From Anaerosalibacter massiliensis (GTDB lineage Bacteria; Bacillota; Clostridia; Tissierellales; Sporanaerobacteraceae), in NCBI GenBank assembly GCA_000751555.1, contig CCEZ01000075.1:155388-219387 (forward strand): DNA of 64,000 nt, in the 5' to 3' direction. The notes below the pieces were generated by a model that saw nothing but the letters and a program-made list of their open reading frames with translations, was not told the origin of the DNA and did no database searches. The translations under genes and the position numbers were made by a program. The first letter of the stretch is position 1. Each line of letters begins with the position of its first letter. Positions 1 through 8,071 of the stretch are shown here, one piece after another.

Positions 1-443
1 AGCTTCATAAAAATATCTTTGTTAAAATACCAGTTACTAAGGAAGGCTTTAGAGCTGTTAAAGAATTATCTAAAGAAGGTATAAAAGTGACAGCAACAGC
101 TATATTTACAGCTCATCAGGGAGTTTTGGCAGCTAAAGCTGGTGCCAGCTATGTAGCTCCATATGTGAATAGACTAGATAATATTTCAGGGGATGGAATA
201 AATGTAGTAAAAGATCTTCTAACGATATTTAAAGAATACAATTCTAATTGTAAAGTGTTAGGTGCAAGCTTTAAAAATGCTCAACAAGTTCTAGAAATAT
301 TTAAACATGGAATTCAAAGTGTTACAGTACCGGCAGATGTAGCTAAATCTCTAATGAACCATCCTTTAACAGATTATAGCGTAGATAAATTTGTATCAGA
401 TTGGGAAGAAGTATTTGGAGAAGGAACTAAAATAATAGAATAG
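1..443 (+). CDS. Transaldolase / fructose-6-phosphate aldolase family, 3' part
   Basis: The gene is cut by the left edge; the open frame begins at position 3 and runs to the TAG at 441-443. The visible 147 codons match the C-terminal two thirds of the small (about 215 residue) transaldolase / F6P-aldolase family. They include the strand with the Schiff-base lysine (FVKIPVT), then VTATAIFTAHQG and YVAPYVNRLD, which are family signatures. An internal GTG at 87 is in frame, but the homology continues upstream of it, so it is not the start. The enzyme would act on C3/C6-C7 sugar phosphates in the cytoplasm. A decayed copy of its 3' end lies at 14464-14658. The family is secure; whether the substrate is sedoheptulose-7-P or fructose-6-P cannot be decided from this part. 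Confidence 0.9.
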   Translation, partial: LHKNIFVKIPVTKEGFRAVKELSKEGIKVTATAIFTAHQGVLAAKAGASYVAPYVNRLDNISGDGINVVKDLLTIFKEYNSNCKVLGASFKNAQQVLEIFKHGIQSVTVPADVAKSLMNHPLTDYSVDKFVSDWEEVFGEGTKIIE

Positions 444-449
444 TGGAAT

Positions 450-505
450 AGGACAGTAGTTTGATAATTTTTGCTATAGATTAGAAGGTACTGTCCTTAT
501 ATTTA
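450..505 (+). terminator. Rho-independent terminator after transaldolase
   Basis: Arms AGGACAGTA (450-458) and TACTGTCCT (489-497) pair perfectly around a 30-nt loop, followed by a short T-rich tract. It sits 7 nt after the transaldolase stop. The left arm is also present after the decayed transaldolase copy near 14650. Confidence 0.6.
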
Positions 506-577
506 ACTATATAATTAATGCTAGATTCTAAATTTAAAATTTATTATGATATAATTGGTATCTAGGAAGGTGATATA

Positions 578-1399
578 TTGGATAATAATATTTTACTTCA
601 AATACAAAATAAATATCTATCATTTTCAGAAAAGGAGAGAATGATAGCTGATTACATTATTCAGCATAGTAGTACTTTAAAAAATATTAATATTAATGAT
701 TTAGCAGAAAAGACAAATACATCCAATTCTACTATTACTAGGTTTTGTAAAAAGATAGGTTGTAAAAGTTTTATTGAAATGAAGATGCAATTATGTGCAT
801 CTAATGCTACAGAAAATAATGCTGCTACTGATGATATTTTCCAAGAGGTATATTCTTATTATAATACTACTATTAGCGGAACTAACAAGATACTAGACAA
901 AGAAATAATCTTAAAATTTGTAGAAGAAGTTAAGAAAGCCAATAGGATATTTATATACGGGTTTGGAAGTTCTGGATTAACAGCTTTTGAGATGAAATAT
1001 AGATTGCAGAGAATGGGGATGATAGTAGATGCTGTAACAGATCCACATATTATGGCAATGAATAGTAGTCTTTTAACAAAAGATGATATGGTTATAGGAA
1101 TTTCTAATTCTGGTACTACAGTTGAAGTAATTAAAGGATTGAAAGAAGCTAAAAGAAAAGAGGCTTTTGTTTTAGTAATAACAAGCTTTGATGACAGCCC
1201 TATAAACAAGTATGCTGATCTATCAATAATAACATATAATACAAAATTTGTAGGAGAGAAAAATTTTATAAACAGTCAGTTGTCAACAATTTATTTAATA
1301 GACATTCTATCACTTTTATTATTAGGAGATAAAGAACTATCTTCTTCTATGAATAAAACATTAGAGGCGGTAGATAGGTATAGAAAAGCGGACGGATAA
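578..1399 (+). CDS. MurR/RpiR-family transcriptional regulator
   Basis: A 273-residue cytoplasmic DNA-binding regulator. Residues about 1-75 form the RpiR helix-turn-helix (SEKERMIADYI, then NDLAEKTNTSNSTITRFCKK). Residues about 105-250 form a SIS sugar-phosphate-binding domain (FIYGFGSSG; VIGISNSGTT). The start is TTG at 578, placed by the AGGAAGG site at 564-570. RpiR proteins sense sugar phosphates. The next two genes are a PTS permease and NanE, so the likely ligand is an amino-sugar phosphate such as ManNAc-6-P or GlcNAc-6-P; this is inference. Its probable operator is the inverted repeat in the 1446-1494 promoter. The regulator lies 113 bp upstream of the PTS gene on the same strand. 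Confidence 0.9.
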   Translation: MDNNILLQIQNKYLSFSEKERMIADYIIQHSSTLKNININDLAEKTNTSNSTITRFCKKIGCKSFIEMKMQLCASNATENNAATDDIFQEVYSYYNTTISGTNKILDKEIILKFVEEVKKANRIFIYGFGSSGLTAFEMKYRLQRMGMIVDAVTDPHIMAMNSSLLTKDDMVIGISNSGTTVEVIKGLKEAKRKEAFVLVITSFDDSPINKYADLSIITYNTKFVGEKNFINSQLSTIYLIDILSLLLLGDKELSSSMNKTLEAVDRYRKADG

Positions 1400-1445
1400 A
1401 ATTATCTGTAACGCTTTTTTTATTTTTGAGATTTATTAGAAACGC

Positions 1446-1494
1446 TTGCAAAAACTATTTTCTTTGATATAATAATCATGAAAATAGTTTTCAT
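1446..1494 (+). promoter_or_regulatory. PTS-nanE promoter with candidate RpiR operator
   Basis: A sigma-A type promoter is visible: TTGCAA (1446-1451), 16 bp, TATAAT (1468-1473). A perfect 12-bp inverted repeat flanks the -10 box: AAAACTATTTTC at 1451-1462 and GAAAATAGTTTT at 1480-1491. The right arm also lies in a local palindrome (ATGAAAA-TAG-TTTTCAT, 1478-1494) over the expected start site. A dimer or tetramer bound here would block polymerase, which fits control by the adjacent RpiR protein. Confidence 0.65.
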
Positions 1495-1512
1495 AAAAAG
1501 GAGTGAACGAAA

Positions 1513-3051
1513 ATGAATAATGCATTTAGTAAGGCTCAAAAATTCGGCAAGGCTTTTATGCTTCCTATAGCAGTTTTGCCAGCAGCTGGACTTTTGCTTG
1601 GCATTGGGGGAGCTTTATCAAATCCTAATACTATAGAAGCTTACCCATTTTTAAATATAGGATGGTTACAAACTTTATTTACGATAATGAGTATGTGTGG
1701 GGAGATAGTCTTTGCTAATTTACCAGTACTATTTGCTGTAGGAATTGCAGTAGGATTGGCTAAATCAGACAGGGGAACAGCTGGTCTTGCAGCAGTATTA
1801 TCCTATCTTGTTATGAATACATCAATAAAAGCATTACTAATCATAACTGGCAAATTGGCTACTGATAATATTGCATCCGTTGGTCAAGGAATGGCTCTTG
1901 GTATTCAAACTCTTGAAACGGGTGTTTTAGGTGGAATATTAATAGGAACTGTAACATCAGTTATTCACAACAAATATAACAAAACTCAATTACCTGAGTT
2001 TTTAGGATTTTTTAGTGGTTCAAGATTTGTACCCATAGTATCTTCAGGGGCGGCAATTTTAGTTGGTATTATACTATTTTTCATATGGCCTCCAATTCAA
2101 CATGGCATTGCAGCTATGGGTAAGGCTGTTACTGCTACTGGATATATAGGAACTTTCTTTTATGGATTTATTTTAAGAATGTTAGGACCTCTTGGTTTAC
2201 ATCATATATTTTACATGCCATTTTGGACTACTGGTATTGGAGGTTCAGAAGTAATAAATGGCACTTTAGTTGAGGGAACTCAAAAAATATTCTTTGCCCA
2301 ATTAGCAGATCCAAATGTAAGTAAATTTTTTATTGGAACTTCAAGATTTATGGCTGGTAGATTTTTAACTATGATGTTTGGTCTTGTAGGAGCAGCTTTA
2401 GCTATATATCATACGGCTAAACCAGAAAACAAAAAGAAAGTTGCAGGATTCCTTATGTCAGCAGCTTTGACTTCATTTTTAACAGGTATTACGGAACCAT
2501 TAGAGTTTTCATTTTTGTTTGTTGCACCATTTTTATATGTAATTCATGCTTTGTTTGATGGATTATCTTTTATGTTAGCACATATATTTAAAATAACTAT
2601 TGGACAAACATTTTCAGGTGGTTTTATAGACTTTATATTGTTTGGAGTATTGCAGGGAAATTCAAAAACAAATTGGGTTATGGTTCCAATTTTAGGAATA
2701 GGTATGTTTTTACTTTATTATTTAACTTTTAGAATATTAATAACTAAATTTAATATAAAAACACCAGGAAGAGAAGATGAAGCATCAGAAGAAAGCTTGG
2801 AGGTAGTCACAGGTAATGATAGAGCAGAATCTATAGTTAAGGCCTTAGGTGGAAAAGAAAATCTTGATGAAGTAGATTGTTGTGCCACAAGATTGAGAGT
2901 TACTGTAAAGAATAAAGAATTAGTTAATAAAGAAATGCTGAAAAATACTGGTTCAAAAGGAACTATAATACAAGGTAATGGAGTACAAGTAATTTATGGT
3001 CCTTCTGTAACTATAATAAAAAATGAAATCGAAGAGCTCATAGGAGAGTAA
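1513..3051 (+). CDS. PTS transporter subunit EIICB, glucose/N-acetylglucosamine/maltose family
   Basis: A 512-residue membrane permease with a fused phosphocarrier domain. Residues about 1-410 are a hydrophobic EIIC domain of the glucose superfamily (FAVGIAVGLAKSDRGTAG; GITEPLEFSFLFVAP). Residues about 430-512 are EIIB. The phosphocysteine lies in CCATRLRV and is most likely Cys457. It is preceded by another Cys where many relatives have a different residue. No EIIA domain is present, so it must use an EIIA encoded elsewhere. ATG 1513 follows AAGGAG at 1498-1503. The stop abuts the start of nanE, so the two are translationally linked. That suggests uptake of an amino sugar, ManNAc being the simplest candidate. 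The exact substrate is inferred from the neighbour. Confidence 0.88.
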   Translation: MNNAFSKAQKFGKAFMLPIAVLPAAGLLLGIGGALSNPNTIEAYPFLNIGWLQTLFTIMSMCGEIVFANLPVLFAVGIAVGLAKSDRGTAGLAAVLSYLVMNTSIKALLIITGKLATDNIASVGQGMALGIQTLETGVLGGILIGTVTSVIHNKYNKTQLPEFLGFFSGSRFVPIVSSGAAILVGIILFFIWPPIQHGIAAMGKAVTATGYIGTFFYGFILRMLGPLGLHHIFYMPFWTTGIGGSEVINGTLVEGTQKIFFAQLADPNVSKFFIGTSRFMAGRFLTMMFGLVGAALAIYHTAKPENKKKVAGFLMSAALTSFLTGITEPLEFSFLFVAPFLYVIHALFDGLSFMLAHIFKITIGQTFSGGFIDFILFGVLQGNSKTNWVMVPILGIGMFLLYYLTFRILITKFNIKTPGREDEASEESLEVVTGNDRAESIVKALGGKENLDEVDCCATRLRVTVKNKELVNKEMLKNTGSKGTIIQGNGVQVIYGPSVTIIKNEIEELIGE

Positions 3052-3753
3052 ATGGAAAAGAGGGATATGATGGTTTTAGACAGAATAAAAAATGGGCTAA
3101 TAGTTTCTTGCCAAGCTCTTGAAGGTGAACCATTACACAGTTCATATATAATGGGAAAAATGGCCTTAGCAGCAAAAAAAGGTGGAGCTGTAGGTATAAG
3201 GGCAAATTCCAAGGAAGATATTGCTGAAATAAAGAAGATGGTAGACTTGCCTATAATAGGCATAGTGAAAAGGAATTATAAAGATTTTAATGTTTATATT
3301 ACTCCTACAATGAAAGAAATAGATGAACTCGTAGAAGTAGGAGTAAGTATAGTGGCTATTGATGCTACAAATAGAGAAAGGCCATATGGGAAAAGTCTTG
3401 GTAATTTTGTTAAAGATATAAGAGAAAAATATTCTAATATAATATTAATGGCTGATATATCTAATTTTGAAGAAGCAATAAAAGCAGAAAAACTTGGCTT
3501 TGATATTATAGCTACTACATTAGTAGGTTATACAGAGTATTCTAGAGAAGAAAGTATTGACAAAAATGATTTTGATTTTTTAAAGAAAATTATAACAAAT
3601 GTTAATATTCCAGTAATAGCAGAAGGCAAAATAGATACACCACAAAAAGCAAAAAGATGTTTAGAATTAGGTACACATTCTGTAGTAGTAGGAAGTGCTA
3701 TTACAAGGCCACAAATAATAACAAAAAAGTTTGTTGACGAAATAAAAAAGTAG
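3052..3753 (+). CDS. nanE: N-acylglucosamine-6-phosphate 2-epimerase
   Basis: A 233-residue TIM-barrel enzyme that converts N-acetylmannosamine-6-phosphate to N-acetylglucosamine-6-phosphate. Family features are [12 protein letters not shown] at the N-terminus, [16 protein letters not shown], the catalytic-lobe [16 protein letters not shown] and [11 protein letters not shown]. The ATG at 3052 directly follows the TAA of the PTS gene. In-frame ATGs at 3067 and 3070 behind AAGAGGG are possible alternatives. Together with the EIICB gene it makes a two-gene uptake-and-epimerisation operon. No NagA or NagB is present nearby, so deacetylation and deamination must be encoded elsewhere. Confidence 0.93.
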   Translation: MEKRDMMVLDRIKNGLIVSCQALEGEPLHSSYIMGKMALAAKKGGAVGIRANSKEDIAEIKKMVDLPIIGIVKRNYKDFNVYITPTMKEIDELVEVGVSIVAIDATNRERPYGKSLGNFVKDIREKYSNIILMADISNFEEAIKAEKLGFDIIATTLVGYTEYSREESIDKNDFDFLKKIITNVNIPVIAEGKIDTPQKAKRCLELGTHSVVVGSAITRPQIITKKFVDEIKK

Positions 3754-3760
3754 AATAGAT

Positions 3761-3802
3761 AAAAAAAGTATGTAGACTGTATACAGTCTACATACTTTTT
3801 TT
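3761..3802. terminator. Bidirectional terminator between nanE and kdgK
   Basis: A perfect 42-bp palindrome: seven A, GTATGTAGACTGTA, then its exact complement ending in seven T. It would form a U-tailed hairpin on either strand. It separates nanE (plus) from the convergent kdgK (minus) and ends 3 bp past the kdgK stop. Confidence 0.93.
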
Positions 3803-3805
3803 CAA

Positions 3806-4828
3806 CTATCTTTGTACTCTACCAGAAGCATCTCCTTGTAGAAGTTTTTCTACTTCATCAATGCTAACCATATTGAAATCACCATGAATAGTATGTTTTA
3901 GTGCAGAGGCAGCCACACCAAATTCTAAAGCATCTTTAAAGTTTTTACCAGACACTAAACCATATATTAAACCTGATGCGAAAGAATCACCTCCACCAAC
4001 TCTATCAACTATTCTAATATCATATTTTTTAGAATGATAAAATTCATTTCCATCATATATACATGCTGACCAACCATTATCAGAAGCTGAATAGGATTCT
4101 CTTAGAGAGCTAACAACATATTTAAAGTTGAATTTTTCTATCATTTGCTTAAATATATTTTTATATCCTTCAAGTTCTAATTCACCAGTGGTAACGTCAG
4201 TATTTCCAGGTTTAAAACCTAATGTCAATTCTGCATCTTCCTCATTTCCAATGCATACATCAACATATTGCATTAAATTAGTCATTACTTTTTGAGCTTT
4301 TTCAGGAGTCCATAAATTTTTTCTATAGTTAAGGTCTACTGATACAGTAACTTCATGTTTTTTAGCAGCTTTTAAAGCTTCCTCAGTAAGTATTGCGGCT
4401 TCATCACTTAATGCAGGAGTAATACCAGAAAAATGGAACCATACTGCATCTTTGAATATCTCATCAAAATTGAAATCAGATACTCTAGCCTCAGCAATAG
4501 AGGAGTTAGCTCTGTCATATATAACTTTTGAAGGTCTCATAGAAGCTCCACTTTCTAGGTAATAAATACCTACTCTATCTCCACCTCTAACAACATAATT
4601 AGTATTGATTCCAAATCTTCTCATATGATTAATTGCAGCTTGCCCGATATCATTTTTGGGTAGTTTTGAAACAAAATAAGAATCAAGTCCATAATTTGCA
4701 AGTGATACGGCAACGTTTGCTTCACCACCACCATAGACTGCATCAAAAGATTCAGCTTGTACAAATCTTTCAAATCTTGGAGTTGAAAGTCTAAGCATTA
4801 TTTCTCCCATAGTAACAACTTTTTTCAT
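3806..4828 (-). CDS. kdgK: 2-keto-3-deoxygluconate kinase
   Basis: A 340-residue PfkB-family sugar kinase that phosphorylates 2-keto-3-deoxygluconate (KDG) to KDPG. The N-terminal substrate signature is GGGEANVAVSLANYG (about residues 33-47). The C-terminal signature is RVGGGDSFASG with the catalytic base at Asp281. The start ATG at 4828 is preceded by AGGAGG on the minus strand. It is the second gene of an eda-kdgK operon, 27 nt after eda. KdgK plus Eda form the lower half of uronate/mannonate breakdown. UxuA, which makes KDG, lies at 12034-13080. Identification is by family motifs and pathway context. Confidence 0.92.
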   Translation of the reverse strand: MKKVVTMGEIMLRLSTPRFERFVQAESFDAVYGGGEANVAVSLANYGLDSYFVSKLPKNDIGQAAINHMRRFGINTNYVVRGGDRVGIYYLESGASMRPSKVIYDRANSSIAEARVSDFNFDEIFKDAVWFHFSGITPALSDEAAILTEEALKAAKKHEVTVSVDLNYRKNLWTPEKAQKVMTNLMQYVDVCIGNEEDAELTLGFKPGNTDVTTGELELEGYKNIFKQMIEKFNFKYVVSSLRESYSASDNGWSACIYDGNEFYHSKKYDIRIVDRVGGGDSFASGLIYGLVSGKNFKDALEFGVAASALKHTIHGDFNMVSIDEVEKLLQGDASGRVQR

Positions 4829-4855
4829 TGTTTATGCCTCCTATTAGTAATATGT

Positions 4856-5482
4856 TTATTTTCTAGCTTCCTTAATTTTTTCAACAAATTGTTTAGCGAT
4901 CTTAGTAATTTCTTCTTTAGAACCTTTTGTAAGAGATCCACCTACACCAACAGCAACACAACCATTACTTATCCATTCATCTACATTATCTAAATTCACT
5001 CCACCAGTAGGCATCAATACAGCCTGTGGAAGAGGACCTTTTATAGCTTTAATAAAAGATGGACCAAAGACACTTCCAGGAAATACTTTAATAATATCTG
5101 CTCCAGCTTCCATAGCTGTAATCATTTCAGTTAATGTCATACAGCCAGGCATATAAGGAATTTGATATCTATTACATAGTTTAGCAGTGTCTAGATCAAA
5201 AACTGGACTAACAATGTATTTAGCACCAGCTAAAATAGCGATTCGAGCTGTTTCGCTATCAAGAACAGTTCCAGCACCAACTAGAAGATCGTTGCCAAAC
5301 ACTTCAACTAAAGACTCAATTACTTTATGAGCTCCTGGCACAGTAAAGGCAATTTCTATAGCATCAATACCTCCATCCATGCAAGCATAGGCAATGTTTT
5401 TTGCTTGCTCATCATTTTCAGCTCTAACGACAGCTACAATTCCAGTATCTTCAATTCTTTTTAAGATATCATACTTTTTCAT
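4856..5482 (-). CDS. eda: KDPG / 4-hydroxy-2-oxoglutarate aldolase
   Basis: A 208-residue class I aldolase that cleaves 2-keto-3-deoxy-6-phosphogluconate to pyruvate and glyceraldehyde-3-phosphate. The Schiff-base lysine is Lys132 in ADIIKVFPG. The catalytic glutamate is Glu43 in AIEIAFTVPG. VVRAENDEQA, GAGTVLD and PTGGV are other family landmarks. Length is normal for the family. ATG 5482 has AGAGGGGG upstream on the minus strand. It is the first gene of the eda-kdgK operon, divergent from the IclR regulator. Its promoter carries the element shared with the 6.5 kb promoter. Confidence 0.94.
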   Translation of the reverse strand: MKKYDILKRIEDTGIVAVVRAENDEQAKNIAYACMDGGIDAIEIAFTVPGAHKVIESLVEVFGNDLLVGAGTVLDSETARIAILAGAKYIVSPVFDLDTAKLCNRYQIPYMPGCMTLTEMITAMEAGADIIKVFPGSVFGPSFIKAIKGPLPQAVLMPTGGVNLDNVDEWISNGCVAVGVGGSLTKGSKEEITKIAKQFVEKIKEARK

Positions 5483-5508
5483 TGTAAACCCCCTCTATAA
5501 ATCTTATA

Positions 5509-5578
5509 ATATGAAACCGTAATCTATATTATGAAACTAACTAATTTATATTATAATAAAAGAAAAATACAAAGGCAA
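5509..5578 (-). promoter_or_regulatory. eda-kdgK promoter with candidate IclR operator
   Basis: On the minus strand, TTGCCT (5578-5573), 17 bp and TATAAT (5555-5550) form a sigma-A promoter. Just downstream, at 5509-5538, lies a 30-bp element starting ATATGAAACC and ending ATATTATGAAACT. It matches 23 of 30 positions in the element at 6578-6607. Each copy contains two ATGAAA motifs 22 bp apart. Its position over the transcription start suggests repression. Confidence 0.65.
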
Positions 5579-5612
5579 GTATTATTTATGTATTTAATAT
5601 TTTAATAGGAAA

Positions 5613-5642
5613 TTAACAAAGTCTATAGTGTTGTGATATAAT
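5613..5642 (+). promoter_or_regulatory. Promoter of the IclR regulator gene
   Basis: TTAACA (5613-5618), an 18-bp spacer and TATAAT (5637-5642) precede the regulator, whose ribosome-binding site ATGGAGG is at 5697-5703. The promoter does not carry the 30-bp shared element, so strong self-control by that element is not expected. Confidence 0.5.
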
Positions 5643-5710
5643 CATATATGGAATATTATAGGATTATATAAATATGATTATAAATTAATAAATATAATGG
5701 AGGTTTAATT

Positions 5711-6469
5711 ATGCAAATTGTTCAATCTGTAGATAGGACATTAAGTATATTAGAATTACTTGCAAATTATGATGATGGCTTAAGAATAATGGAAATTAGT
5801 GATAAAGTAAATTTGCATAAAAGTACTGTGCACAGGTTATTAGCCACATTAGTATATAAAGGATATGTAATACAAGATTTAGACACTAATAAATATAAAT
5901 TAACTCTTAAACTTTTTGAATTAGGAAGTAAAAAAATTGAGAATATAGATATATTAAGTGCATCTAAACCTTACACGAAAGCTTTGATGGAAGAGATAAA
6001 TGAAATTGTTCATCTTGTCATTCAGGATGGAAATGAAATAGTTTATATTGATAAAGTAGAAGCGGACAATACAATACGTATGGCATCAAATATAGGGAAG
6101 AGAAGCCCTATGTACAGCACTTCAGTGGGTAAAGCAATGCTGGCATTTATGGAGGAAGAAGAAGTAGAAAAAATATGGAATAATAGTAAGATAGAAAAGT
6201 TTACAGAATACACAATTGTAGATTTAGAAGATTTAAAAAATAGATTAAAGAAAATAAGAAAAAAGGGCTATTCTGTAGATGATCAAGAAAATGAATTAGG
6301 CGTAAGATGTATAGGAGCTCCTGTATTTAATCGTCTTGGTAAAGTTGAAGGGGCAATTAGTATTTCAGGACCTACTATAAGAGTTACGAAAGAAAAGATT
6401 GAAGAAATGGCTGAGCAAGTAATTAAATATGCTAATATGATTTCTAATGAACTTGGATATATTAAATAA
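5711..6469 (+). CDS. IclR-family regulator (KdgR-like)
   Basis: A 252-residue regulator. Residues about 1-65 are a winged helix-turn-helix (VDRTLSILELL; ISDKVNLHKSTVHRLLATLV). Residues about 80-245 are the IclR effector domain (KRSPMYSTSVGKAMLAF; VDDQENELGVRCIGAPVF; GAISISGPTIRV). ATG 5711 is preceded by ATGGAGG. It sits between the eda-kdgK operon and the permease-hydantoinase-uxuA genes. Two near-identical candidate operators cover the start sites of those flanking units. KDG or a related keto-acid is therefore the likely effector, as for the known KdgR proteins; this is inference. Confidence 0.9.
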   Translation: MQIVQSVDRTLSILELLANYDDGLRIMEISDKVNLHKSTVHRLLATLVYKGYVIQDLDTNKYKLTLKLFELGSKKIENIDILSASKPYTKALMEEINEIVHLVIQDGNEIVYIDKVEADNTIRMASNIGKRSPMYSTSVGKAMLAFMEEEEVEKIWNNSKIEKFTEYTIVDLEDLKNRLKKIRKKGYSVDDQENELGVRCIGAPVFNRLGKVEGAISISGPTIRVTKEKIEEMAEQVIKYANMISNELGYIK

Positions 6470-6491
6470 TATATTCAAGTTCATTTTTATT
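6449..6491 (+). terminator. Terminator overlapping the IclR gene end
   Basis: The arms (6449-6463 and 6468-6482) pair over 15 positions with one G-T wobble and overlap the stop codon; ATTTTTATTTT follows. A related hairpin with a compensating base-pair change occurs at 14706-14751. Confidence 0.75.
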
Positions 6492-6540
6492 TTAAAGCTT
6501 ATTTTAAAGCTATAGTGAAATAAAAACTTTTAATTATTTC

Positions 6541-6607
6541 TTGTAAATATTCTTTCTATATAGTATAATGAAAACAAATATGAAACCTAGTTTTATATTA
6601 TGAAATA
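6541..6607 (+). promoter_or_regulatory. Permease-hydantoinase operon promoter with candidate IclR operator
   Basis: TTGTAA (6541-6546), a 17-bp spacer and TATAAT (6564-6569) are followed by the 30-bp element at 6578-6607 (ATATGAAACCTAG... ending ATATTATGAAATA). This is the same layout as at eda. It leaves a leader of about 190 nt before the permease start at 6772. The leader is AT-rich and no known RNA element was recognised in it. Confidence 0.65.
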
Positions 6608-6771
6608 ACTACAATGTATTTTATTTAATTAAAAATTTTCACATATCCGTTTTTAACATATTCTTTTTATTTTTTAGAAATATGGGAAATCGGTTTTTTA
6701 TTAAACAATTATAATGAAAATATTTGCAAAGGTATAAAAAACAGAAAATACATTTATGAAAGGAGAAGCCT

Positions 6772-8055
6772 ATGGATACAATTATTGGTATCATCTTACT
6801 TGTAACCTATTTAGGTTTAATTTACTATGCTGCACGTGGTGGAAATCTTATGATAGGATTTGCAGTGATGGCTGTCATATGGGTCGGTTTATGTATATTA
6901 GGTGGACAACTTACTTGGGAAGAGGCACAGCTTAATGTATTTCAAGGTGGTCCAGAAAGTTGGGGACCTACTGCAGTTATAGTAATTTTTGGTAGTTGGT
7001 TTGGTAGGGTACTTCTAGAGACTGGTATTGCATCCAAACTTATTAGAAGTACAACAGAATTAGGTGGAGATGATCCATTAATAACTACAATCTTATTATC
7101 TATAGTTACAGGAATAATTTTTACTTCTACATTTGGAGCAGGTGCAGTAGTTGCTATAGGTGTTATTATATTGCCAATTTTTATGTCTCTTGGTGTCCCT
7201 AAACCATTGGCAGTATCTACTTATCTTATGAGTGTTGGTAGTGGAATGTATGTAAATATAGTACTTTTCAAACAAATGCAAGCAATTTTTGAAGGCTTTC
7301 AATATGATTGGAATTATTTAAGATTTGGATTTTCAGCTATGGCAATACAACTGGGTTTTATAATTATTATGTTGTTTGTTAAACTTAGGAAAAGCCGGGT
7401 ACATGGATGGGCAGCTAAAACAAAAGTATCTGAAGAAAATGAGGACATACCTAATATAGCGCTTGTAACTCCAATTATACCGGTGAGTCTTGCAATATTT
7501 TTTGAGTGGCAGCCAATTCCTGCCTTTATTGTAGCAACTATATTTGCTCTTGCAGTTTGTGGGAAATTTCCAAACTTTAGTGATGCATCTAGAACAATTA
7601 CAAGAACATTTTATGAAGGTGTAATCGATATAGCAGGACTTTTAGGATTTTTATTTGTTTTGCCAATGTTTAATAAAGTATCTGGTATAGCAGCACCTTT
7701 TTTTGAAGCAATTCTTGGTAATATATTACCAAAAAATACACTATTAATAAGTTTAATATTTATTATTATAGCACCTTTAGGATTATTTAGAGGACCTCTT
7801 ACAATATTTGGTGCTGGTAGTGCTACAGTTGGAGTACTTAGTGCTATAGGGACATTCTCACAAAAGTTTTTATTTCCACTTATGTATATACCAACAATTA
7901 CAATGAATCTATCAGCTTGCCCTACTCAATCATGGAATTTATGGGCTCTTAACTACAGTAAAGTTGGAGTAAAAGACTTTTTGAAAACTGGAGTATTGTG
8001 GGCTTGGCTTATTAGTGCTGTAAATATAGCACTTGCCTACTTTATGTTTGGATAG
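6772..8055 (+). CDS. Putative organic-acid permease (ion-transporter superfamily)
   Basis: A 427-residue polytopic membrane protein with about 11-12 hydrophobic segments and two repeat-like halves. Each half contains a Gly/Ser/Thr-rich re-entrant type segment (FTSTFGAGAVVAIGVIILP in the first; LFRGPLTIFGAGSATVG in the second). This layout resembles GntP/CitMHS-type carboxylate transporters, but I do not recognise a precise family. ATG 6772 follows AAAGGAG at 6760-6766. It is the first gene of a unit with the hydantoinase-like gene, and its promoter carries the presumed IclR operator. A sugar acid (mannonate, KDG or a derivative) is therefore a plausible substrate. That is inferred from context, not shown by sequence. 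Confidence 0.7.
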   Translation: MDTIIGIILLVTYLGLIYYAARGGNLMIGFAVMAVIWVGLCILGGQLTWEEAQLNVFQGGPESWGPTAVIVIFGSWFGRVLLETGIASKLIRSTTELGGDDPLITTILLSIVTGIIFTSTFGAGAVVAIGVIILPIFMSLGVPKPLAVSTYLMSVGSGMYVNIVLFKQMQAIFEGFQYDWNYLRFGFSAMAIQLGFIIIMLFVKLRKSRVHGWAAKTKVSEENEDIPNIALVTPIIPVSLAIFFEWQPIPAFIVATIFALAVCGKFPNFSDASRTITRTFYEGVIDIAGLLGFLFVLPMFNKVSGIAAPFFEAILGNILPKNTLLISLIFIIIAPLGLFRGPLTIFGAGSATVGVLSAIGTFSQKFLFPLMYIPTITMNLSACPTQSWNLWALNYSKVGVKDFLKTGVLWAWLISAVNIALAYFMFG

Positions 8056-8071
8056 TAAAGGAGGAAATATT

